A stretch of 64,000 nt of DNA from Rhyzopertha dominica (Eukaryota > Arthropoda > Insecta > Coleoptera > Bostrichidae): positions 32,110,942 through 32,174,941 of the forward strand of contig QCXZ01000001.1 of the NCBI GenBank assembly GCA_025024175.1, written 5' to 3'. The notes below the pieces were generated by a model. The model was not told where the DNA came from. It saw nothing but the letters and a program-made list of their open reading frames with translations, and did not search any database. Positions within the stretch are counted from its first letter, which is position 1. Each line of letters starts with the position of its first letter. Below are positions 56,380 to 64,000 of the stretch, one piece after another. A program made the translations under genes and the position numbers.

Positions 56380-58876
56380 TATGGTATATAGTTTTAGTAG
56401 TATTGTTTCGCCCAGACAAAGTATTTTGATTGGATTGTTTATTACGTTTTTGTTTTATGCCAAAACCTTAGAAAGTACGAGTATGTTAGTGTTGCAGAAA
56501 TTTATCGACCAAACAAAAACGATTGGTAGAATTTCAACCACGAAGCAGTCAAACTCGAGAGCAGTTTCAAATTATAGCATATATTATATGTAGGTATAGA
56601 AAAGCTTTATTAGTATTGTTGCCTAGCGTGTATCTGCAGGGTATAAATAATTATTTTCCCTTCAGCATATCTAACCTGCTTAAACTTTCACAAGCACCGA
56701 CAAGTTAAGAGTTACCCAACTATTATTCATGCACTACAAGTTGTAGCGGTGGCTCAATACTTTCTAACTACCTTCCCAGCTTTAGGGATATCGGGATGGA
56801 AAATGCCTGCGAAAGATGAATAGCCCGCTTTCAAGAGCAGATATCGACGGAACTTTGCTGGTGGTGGAGCTGCAGGATTAAAATTCCTGTCCTCCGTAAC
56901 TACCTCGTAACTCTTGCGGTACGCCTAATTAGTTCACGTTTCTGGAAACTCACTGCAGAACAAAAAAGGCACTTCAGGTCTCAATTTAATGCATGTACGA
57001 ACGACAGTGCAACCTGTGAGTTAATAGACGAAATGTAAGGGACGTAATGAAAAGCCAATTACGTCAATTTTGTTTGTAGTGTGCGTATAAAAAACGGTTA
57101 ACTACGAAACTACGAACTATAATACCAAATATTTTTGTTTGAAAGAACGGAGGCGACTCCACCCCTTACTGTAAAGTTCTTTCCGGAAATCGTTGTTTTG
57201 CAAATTTCTAAAATAGCTGAAAAAGTAATTTACATGGTACACTTAAAAAGGGACACCTTTGTTCGCCTTCTTTTCGTGGCTGTCGACTCAAAAATAAATA
57301 ATTACCGAAGTATCGGTCGATTTGAACGCTCAGTAGTGGCGCCCGTTAGGTCACGTGATCTCTGACGTTATATGTTCGATCATTTGTGCAGCTGGAACTG
57401 CACTGACAAGTAGTGGCCAGATTGGGCGGGTTGTCATAACGTATATATCTTTGTTTTTTTGTTTTGTGGACAAAATATACATTGATCACACACTGTAGTT
57501 TCTAGTTCGGATCCGTAATTAGCAACGACGGCATAGCGTTTTGAAGGTATTTTGAGCGATTTTAAATCAATTTCAAAGTGAGACAAAGGTTCATTGATAT
57601 CTTAATTGAATCTTGCTATACGCACCATGTGAGATGTGATATAAGCGCCTTGTATACATTTTTAAATAAATGACAAATGTTGAAGAAATTTTTTGATCAG
57701 ACGTATATCAGTACTTTTATAGAGAGAGCATATAGTAGCGACGACATGTTTGCAACTGGAGACATATGGGCGCCTTTTTTAGGAGTAGTTTGATTAGAGA
57801 CGATCATCCATACAACTCCGCTGATGCATTGAAGCGTCTGTTGATTTGTTTTCGTAAAGCGTGGTTTTCCCGAGTGTTAAGCAGAAGTAGTACTGACAGA
57901 GAAACATTGAAAATATGTGGTGTTTTGTCTATGTGTGTCAAAACACGCCCAAAAATTCTAGTAAGTTTATTATTGTACCAAAGGCAAAGTAAAGGAGATT
58001 AAAGTTGTTTAATGCTGCAAGACTTAAGAAGACTAATTCTAAAATTACGTTTTTCTGCTATGAAGACCTTTTTTACAAAAACTCAGCCACCATTGCAAAC
58101 CTCAATGTGCGGTAAGTTGTTCGACGTGGCTTTTGTAAATCGTGTCGTATTCATGAAAGTACGTAGATACATCGATAACACGAATTGCACACGAGAACAA
58201 GGGCCATGAAAAACGCTGTCAAAATGACTAAAGTGTAATGTATACTCTTCAAACAAATTTTATACAAATTGTAATTAAATTACGAGTATAACACCTCAAA
58301 GGGATCACCGTTACAAAGTATTTATAGTAACTGAGTGATGATTTATCTCAGACACTGGTAACTCAGTGGAGACTGGTCGCGGGTGCGCAACACCCGTCGT
58401 AAAAAATATACGAAACGCGAAATTGTGCTTTAAAATATTAGAATATGAAAAGAAAACACTAAAATTGGGAATATGTCCGTTATTTTAATTATCTACACTT
58501 TACAGACAGTGTGACTACTAACTACTTCTGACGAAGTACGTACTTGTGTCCTATGGCTACAACATGCGGTACAATTCAAACTAAGTTCGTGAATCTAAAT
58601 GATTTGATTAGTAAAATCTCCGAGGTAATCTGTTTATCACCACTTAATGAATTACGTTAATTTACAATAAAATATTCCAAAATCGCGGTATAACCTAATA
58701 ATAAGAAAACCCAAGTTAAACGTAAATAAATGTGGAGGTAGGTACTCAGCCTGAGGTCCTCTCGGTAGAACTGATGCTCCCATGACGTCAGTGGTACGAT
58801 GTCTAGACGGTAAGTACTTGAAGATAAAGTATATGTTCCTAGGATGGTCCTCAAAATATCGCAGGGTCGTTCCCGA
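56380..58876. other. Non-coding stretch
   Basis: No recognised gene. 56730-56960 is somewhat GC-richer without a clear signature. Confidence 0.4.
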
Positions 58877-59257
58877 CGTTCTAGCAGGGTTGGCATGATT
58901 AAAACAAAATGTTTAAAACAGAATGATTTAAACTTGTTTAAAACAACGCTTCTGTTTAAAACTTTGTTTTAAACAATTGTATAAAACATTCGTTTTAAAC
59001 AGTGTTTTTTTTGTTAATGTTTTAAACAGTGTTTTTTGATGACTATTGTGTGTGATTCATTAATGATTACTATTAAGCTCGTTTATCTTCCACAAATAGA
59101 TAGACAAGATTATTAGCAATTACATATCTACATAATGTCACCCCACATTTGCATTAAAAATGAATTGAATACAAAACCAGACCCAGCTAGAAAATACGTA
59201 AATGTTTTTTCAAACTTTTTATCGATACAACAGTTTTAATTTAACTTTAACATTTTT

Positions 59258-59501
59258 TATATTTAATGAACAGGCAAAGCGCTTTCAGCTATAATTAGCC
59301 ATCATCAGTGCCTCATTGTGTAAAAAAGAATACAAAAGAATTTATAAACCTGACATTGTCAAAATCGAAATAAGCAATCTTGACTTCAAACAAAAAAATA
59401 GCCTGCATGCCAAAAGCACAAACATGAAATCAATGATCAAATAAAGAATTTAGAATAGGACAGCTAAAATTACAAAAATCATTCAAAATTGTAAAATTAC
59501 C
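59258..59501 (-). repeat. Penelope-like 3' repeat, left arm
   Basis: 244 bp, reverse complement of 59815-60058 with about 10 substitutions. It includes the last codons of the endonuclease frame, the 3' UTR and the hammerhead motif. Confidence 0.95.
59272..59313 (-). ncRNA. Hammerhead ribozyme motif (left copy)
   Basis: On the minus strand: helix I AGGCA pairs perfectly with UGCCU. The core is CUGAUGA, then one extra U, helix II GGCU/AGCU with a 6-base loop, GAA, and a minimal helix III AGCGCU. A U lies at the cleavage position (between 59277 and 59276). An extra base between A9 and helix II, and a very short helix III, are known in natural hammerheads, the latter in Penelope-like elements. 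All invariant core bases are present. Confidence 0.75.
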
Positions 59502-59810
59502 GTTATCTATAATTTTGAATATTTCAAGAATTTCTAGAAAATTTAATTTTGAGGATTTATTACAGACATGTATAGAATTTAAATTATTTAAAGAGGTGAT
59601 GTGTTTAAATGGCAATAAATGATTTGCTAATGAAGAATTTGTATTAACTATATCAGTATTTTTATATTTTTCATATTGTTTCAAGTGTTCATTGCCTCTA
59701 ATTGAAAAAGATCTTCCGCTTGACCAATATAAACAGAATTACAATCGTTACAAGAAAAACTATAAACTCCCGAATGATTCAAAACTGGAATTTTGTCTTT
59801 ATTGCGAACA
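59430..59810 (-). pseudogene. GIY-YIG endonuclease end of Penelope-like protein
   Basis: The minus-strand reading begins with SGVYSFSC and CNSVYIGQ, the GIY and YIG halves of the nuclease motif. A one-base loss after YIGQ shifts the frame. The continuation reads GRSFSIRGNEHLK with the conserved Arg and His, then SSLANHLLPFKH and LNFLEILEI. The 84-codon frame 59430-59684 covers this last part to the stop. The RT part is missing. In intact elements this domain nicks target DNA to prime reverse transcription. Confidence 0.8.
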
Positions 59811-59814
59811 AAAT

Positions 59815-60058
59815 GGTAATTTTACAATTTTGAATGATTTTTGTAATTTTAGTTGTCCTTTTCTAAATTCTTTATTTGATCATTGATTTCATGTTTGTGT
59901 TTTTGGCATGCAGGCTACTTTTTTGTTTGAAGTCAAGATTGCTTGTTTCGATTTTGACAATGTCAGGTTTATAAATTCTTTTGTATCCTTTTCTACACAA
60001 TGAGGGACTGATGATGGCTAATTACAGCTGAAAGCGCTTTGCCTATTCATTAAATATA
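59815..60058 (+). repeat. Penelope-like 3' repeat, right arm (inverted copy)
   Basis: Mirror copy of 59258-59501. It encodes the same last residues (GNFTILNDF) on the plus strand. The two arms could form a 244-bp hairpin around a 313-bp loop. Confidence 0.95.
60003..60044 (+). ncRNA. Hammerhead ribozyme motif (right copy)
   Basis: Same fold as the left copy. The core CUGAUGA is at 60008-60014, helix II at 60016-60029 and GAA at 60030-60032, with predicted cleavage after 60039. Helix I is AGGGA/UGCCU, so one pair is a G-G mismatch and this copy may be weaker. Confidence 0.65.
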
Positions 60059-60331
60059 GTGGATTTGATAGACCTCGGGGAGATTTATTGTAGAAGTAAA
60101 CATTCCTCTTATATCCACTTAGAGAAAAATGGACCAGTTTACATTGTTTAAAACGCTTAAACTTAACATAACATAAAAATTTGTATTTCTGGTCCAATAC
60201 TACAAAACAATAAGAGGTTCATTCAACACTTACTAGATAATTATAACTTTAGTACAAAAAAAAACAAAATAGTTATCAGAACTTGGGAATATAAAAAACA
60301 ATAAACAGAGAATAAAAAAATAACAGCATTT

Positions 60332-60532
60332 TTACTTTTTTACTAGTGTAACCATATCTTTTATGCACTTCTTGCATTGAGCTCGCATTCTACCATTTTG
60401 CACCTTAATTTTGTCAGTTATTCCGCCCTGCATCGTTCCTACTACGCCATTGTAACTGTTGAACTTTAAACTTTTAAACAGACAATGTCGGTTTCTATTC
60501 TCTTTGTTAAAGTTGATATTAGCTAAAATCAA
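60332..60532 (-). pseudogene. Possible BED-type zinc-finger exon of hAT transposase
   Basis: An in-frame ATG (near 60436) gives MQGGITDKIKVQNGRMRAQC, then KKC and DMVTLVKK, and ends at AAAAAGTAAAAATG, a passable splice donor. The C-x2-C and following hydrophobics resemble the first half of BED fingers in insect hAT transposases, and the location inside a hAT element supports it. The His pair would be on a next exon that I cannot find. Confidence 0.35.
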
Positions 60533-60919
60533 CCCAGTAACCTTAAATTGGGGTATGTGATTGGTCTAGATTTTAAGAACAATGTTGATTCTAGTTTAAA
60601 ATAGAAAAGAGAAACCGACTCATAATAACTAAAATTGTTGCGTAAACAAAAAAGACAGATGACAACTGATAAATGTAGTTATCTAGGGAGTTTTAGACAA
60701 CTGCTACGCTCTGCGCCATCTGCTCGTATTTATTTTCATTACTATGTATAGTAAATTTGCATGAGAGTTTATGTTTAAAACAGTGTTTAAAACGTTTTAA
60801 ACATGTGTTTAAATTTAAAAAAAACATGATTAAAACGATTTAAACATGATTAAATAAAAAAAACTGTTTTGTTTAATTAAAAAAAAACATGTTTTTTGCC
60901 AACCCTGTGTTCTAGATGA

Positions 60920-62380
60920 AGTAATACGGGTAAGTCCCAATGCAATGCAGACGTCCCGAAATATGGGGCTGCATGCACGTCGTCGATGACAATGAACAGG
61001 TATGGTATAATCTTGTTAAAGAAGTAAAAGAAAGAGCCTAAAAAGAATACCCTAATAATAATGTTACGTACCGGTGCCAATCACAAACGGAAGGCGAAAG
61101 GTACTCGTTATTAATGGCTTTATTATGTTTATGGTGTTAAGCATGCCGGACGGATCACGTGATACTAACTGTGACGTCAACAAGAGCTTTGACCATTTAG
61201 CAATCGTATTGCGATCCGCCAAAATCTTTTGAATTTTTAGACTTTTGTAGATAATTTTTTTTTAGTAAAAACAAGTTTTTATGTTAACGACTCATTATTT
61301 AGGCAGTTCATGAGAATCTTAAGCTAATAATACACACGGATTACTGCGATTAGTGAAAAACGCCTAAATATCACTACACTTCAGTTTCCAACGTATGCGT
61401 GCACGTATTAAATTAAGAGAATCCGAAACCAACATTCCGCAAATTGGTTGATTATAAATAGACATATTTTAATCGTTTTTTTATTTAATTCGATTTGATA
61501 TTTACTATCATGGAATCTCATTAGTAAGTAAAAACTAATGCAAATGTTAGTAAAACAGCACAATATTTACTTCCGCAATGATTCACGGTATAGCTGCTCT
61601 AGAAAATTGAACCAGATTTATTGAAAAACGGAATTCTGCACTTATTTTACTAGTCATCAAAGCATAAAAAATAAATTATTCCGTCTTTTTGTAATTTGCA
61701 AAGTAATGAAAGCATTTTGTATATTATTATCTAATGCACTGATTAGCGTATAGTTCGTACTCGCTGCTTCTGCTATTGCGATAAAACAGACTGGTAGACC
61801 ATGCGTGTCCTGTAGACACCGTCAGTGTTTTTATATTTATAAATCTTACTGGCAGCAGAATGTTTTCCGTCCGTATCCACCTGTACCTGAATGTACAACC
61901 TGTATATACTGGCATATTGTGGACAGGCTTCGTTTTTGGTAAACACATGCGATGTTCTTAAAGAATGCTTGACATGACCAACTGATGAAGTCTATGCAAC
62001 TCCAAACAGCGCCTTTTAACTGCTATCCAAATGCTAACTTGGACAATATTGTTACGCGTGAGGGTTCGAACTATTCCGACACTACAATTAGTAGTACTAT
62101 TAATTGATCTGCACTTGACGCTTTATAAATCAGCGCTTAGTGCTTCCGGTTTCTAGATACAAAAAAATTTATCACTTCTCTAGACAATTGCAAGATCTTT
62201 CTTGAATAATCTATCGAATAGGTGGTCTAAACTCAAAGGGCAAAGTATCATTTTGTCTTTTGCATTGACGGATACAGTAACTGTTAATTCTCACGCCCTC
62301 TCCGTGATTGTTGCATAACGGGTAGAAATGGCAGTGTCGCATATAAGCTTAGCAGGTCTTCAATTTGCAGCGCTGGAAGA
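60920..62380. other. Non-coding AT-rich stretch
   Basis: No recognised gene or repeat. Confidence 0.4.
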
Positions 62381-62385
62381 TAGAT

Positions 62386-62510
62386 CAGTGGTTCTCAACC
62401 TGAGCCCGAGAGCTCCCTTGATGTGCACACAAAGATTTGAGGGAGCCTCAATGTGGATCTTGTATCTGGGGAGCCCTGCTGCGTTATAAGGGGTCACAGG
62501 GAAACAAAGC
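62386..62510 (+). mobile_element. Solo end of a hAT-type element
   Basis: Begins cagtggttctcaacctg, an end sequence well known from hAT (Charlie-like) elements. It is followed by GC-richer sequence to about ggggtcacagggaaac. The matching inverted end was not found downstream, so it is truncated or one-ended. Confidence 0.45.
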
Positions 62511-62519
62511 CAGATACCT

Positions 62520-63650
62520 ACAATAAAATGAACAAGTGAACAAGTTTGTACGCAAAAAACAACGCTTAAATGTGAAAAGCACTTGCTACTTGCTCAGAAA
62601 AGTTAGTATGCATATTTAGGCTGTAGTATGAGTGCTCATTAGCAATAGTATTAATAATAAGTATCTTATTAATTTGGAAACTGCTGCGTACACGTTTGCG
62701 TGATTGCTTGTATTTACGTGGCCACAAATTGGGTAAGGGTATTTAGTCTGTGCAAGATTAAATTTTACAGTGCAAAATAATTACATGTTTTGTAATGGAA
62801 GATAGTTCCAAATCCAAATATGGATCTGAATTTCTATTAGCCGTTACTTAGCATGAANAAATCATGAGAATCTTTTGTGTTTCATATTTCATGTACACTT
62901 TCACATTTAGAAGTTTGTCAATTAAAATCTTAAATTAAGTACTTGTACTCCCTGTAAAGGGGCGGGTGAATCATTTAGCGGGTAACAGCAGGAGCGTCCA
63001 CGGCGCGACCCTGGGTGGGCTACTTGTAGTACTGCTAATTCTGCTACCACCATTCCATACAAAAACAAATAAGAAACAAGAAGCACAAAACCAATGATGT
63101 GTGGAGATTTCAAAAATGCCTTTCCTAAGACACATCTAACCATCATCTCCATAAAAAAAATGTGTGAATCTGCCAAACAGGTTGTACTGGCTGATTTGTG
63201 CAGATTGAATGAGTGTCACGTCATATACCAACAGGAAATACACCGTGGGCCGAACAGTAATAAATCCGAAATCCGATAAAAGGACAAAATCCAAACCACC
63301 AGCAAAACTTACCCCAATTAAAAGCGGGAAAATGACAAACATTTGACTTCCGATATGAGACACCTAGAAGACTGCGGTTTGCGCGCCGCGTAAGTTAAGA
63401 AAATGGCCTATCATTTGTGTCTTCGAGCAGGTTTATTACTTTTAAATTTAAAAGTAATACATCAGTTGCCATATGACATATTTCTAACTGCGATAAGTCA
63501 ATTTTTTAAATAGAACTAGCAATTTTTTTACACCATCGGATGCAAAATCAAATTATCCTTAATTTGATATCAGGTTGTCATTATCTATTACTAACAGCTT
63601 TGCAACAATTTGCGTTTTTCTGATTTTTAGATTAAAATCGCTTATATCAT
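62520..63650. other. Non-coding stretch
   Basis: No recognised gene. A GC-richer patch lies near 62950-63030 (ggagcgtccacggcgcgacc). Confidence 0.4.
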
Positions 63651-63654
63651 GTAC

Positions 63655-64000
63655 GCCTTGACAAGACCTGGGAGGCGGCAAAATGTNAGCGCTAGCCCTT
63701 GGTGNGTTNTAGCACAGTTTATTCAAATAGAGNGTCTCTATAAATGATTCATGCAACGTGGGCGGAGTTAATTATTAAATTCTTTGTGCCGCCTTATTGT
63801 AACTGCTGCCAAGCTTCAATATACACGGCGGTAGTAGTGAAGGTTGCAGATCAATGTCACCCACAGCTCCGAAACGTGAGTGTGTATTTTCAACATATTC
63901 TGTAGTGCTTTGTGGGATAATTAACTTTAAGGTTGCAGAAGCTCACATTCCGGAGCCAGCGCCGATATTTTGCCGCCTCCCACCCAGGTCTTGTCAAGGC
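63655..64000. mobile_element. MITE with inverted repeats, ending at the window edge
   Basis: gccttgacaagacctggg then aggcggcaaaat (63655-63684) is repeated inverted at the right edge (attttgccgcctcccaccc, then aggtcttgtcaaggc, ending 64000). The right copy has a few extra bases (ggt/ggg). The interior is about 270 bp and non-coding, with Ns. The last base of the repeat coincides with the window end, so the target duplication cannot be read. Confidence 0.75.

Larger units (their letters stand above)
59258..60058 (-). mobile_element. Penelope-like element fragment with inverted 3' repeats
   Basis: A 5'-truncated GIY-YIG endonuclease end lies on the minus strand (about 59810-59430). It is followed by a 3' terminal repeat at 59258-59501. 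The same 244-bp repeat occurs inverted at 59815-60058 with about 10 mismatches and no gaps. Each copy ends in a hammerhead ribozyme motif. Penelope-like elements are known for GIY-YIG endonucleases, complex or inverted terminal repeats and hammerhead motifs, so the three observations agree. It lies entirely within the hAT element. Confidence 0.85.
58885..60907. mobile_element. hAT-type element carrying a Penelope-like insertion
   Basis: cagggttggca at 58885 is repeated inverted at the right end (tgccaaccctg, ending 60907). The 8-bp flanks are cgttctag (58877-58884) and tgttctag (60908-60915), a target duplication with one mismatch. CAGGG ends and 8-bp duplications are hAT hallmarks. Both subterminal regions are packed with gtttaaaac/tgttttaaac words (58910-59035 and 60770-60850), plausible transposase-binding repeats. 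Most of the interior is the Penelope-like piece plus about 0.7 kb that includes a possible zinc-finger exon. Confidence 0.85.

Overview
This is eukaryotic, AT-rich draft sequence with scattered single N bases. It is almost certainly from an arthropod, most likely an insect. The transposon mix points that way: a Mag-like Gypsy element, Jockey/CR1-like and R1-like non-LTR remnants, a Penelope-like element, a DIRS-like element, piggyBac, Tc1/mariner, hAT and Mutator/YqaJ relics. I recognise no host protein-coding gene; the window is intergenic or intronic DNA filled by mobile elements of different ages.

Layout: 1-2558 has no recognised gene. 2564-7169 is a complete young Ty3/Gypsy LTR retrotransposon: LTRs identical by eye, 5-bp target duplication, tRNA-Ser type primer site, one gag-pol frame. 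8.4-9.6 kb holds a broken Mutator-like/YqaJ gene. 13.0-13.3 and 16.3-16.5 kb are mariner-like transposase scraps. 15.2-16.0 and 17.8-18.4 kb are non-LTR reverse transcriptase remnants. 19.7-20.25 kb is a short repeat inserted in a second copy of itself in opposite orientation. 20.3-21.6 kb is a DDE transposase pseudogene with two of three catalytic acids lost. 22.9-23.8 kb is a foldback repeat with (AT)31 in one arm only. 28.45-29.1 kb (non-LTR), 29.4-30.4 kb (Tc1), 30.5-32.4 kb (DIRS-like, with tyrosine recombinase and terminal repeats), 33.0 kb (SWIM/YqaJ-type exon) and 35.7-36.9 kb (piggyBac) follow.

36.9-43.8 kb is long, featureless and AT-rich apart from a hammerhead-like terminus near 37.1 kb. 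43.9-47.9 kb is a nearly full-length but frameshifted non-LTR element with ORF1, endonuclease and RT. 48.3-49.3 kb is a Gypsy gag relic and 49.4-49.6 kb an RT scrap. 51.2-52.0 kb is a non-autonomous hAT element carrying a tRNA-derived SINE. 54.9-56.4 kb is a TIR element flanked by TA. 58.9-60.9 kb is a second hAT element carrying a Penelope-like insertion whose 3' repeats form a 244-bp inverted pair, each with a hammerhead ribozyme motif. 63.65-64.0 kb is a MITE ending at the window edge.

Most elements are broken; only the Gypsy element looks capable of its own replication. A few GC-richer islands with homeodomain-type cores (about 13.86-14.13, 22.13-22.70, 27.64-27.96 and 49.85-50.12 kb) look unlike the surrounding repeat debris and are the best candidates for host regulatory DNA.
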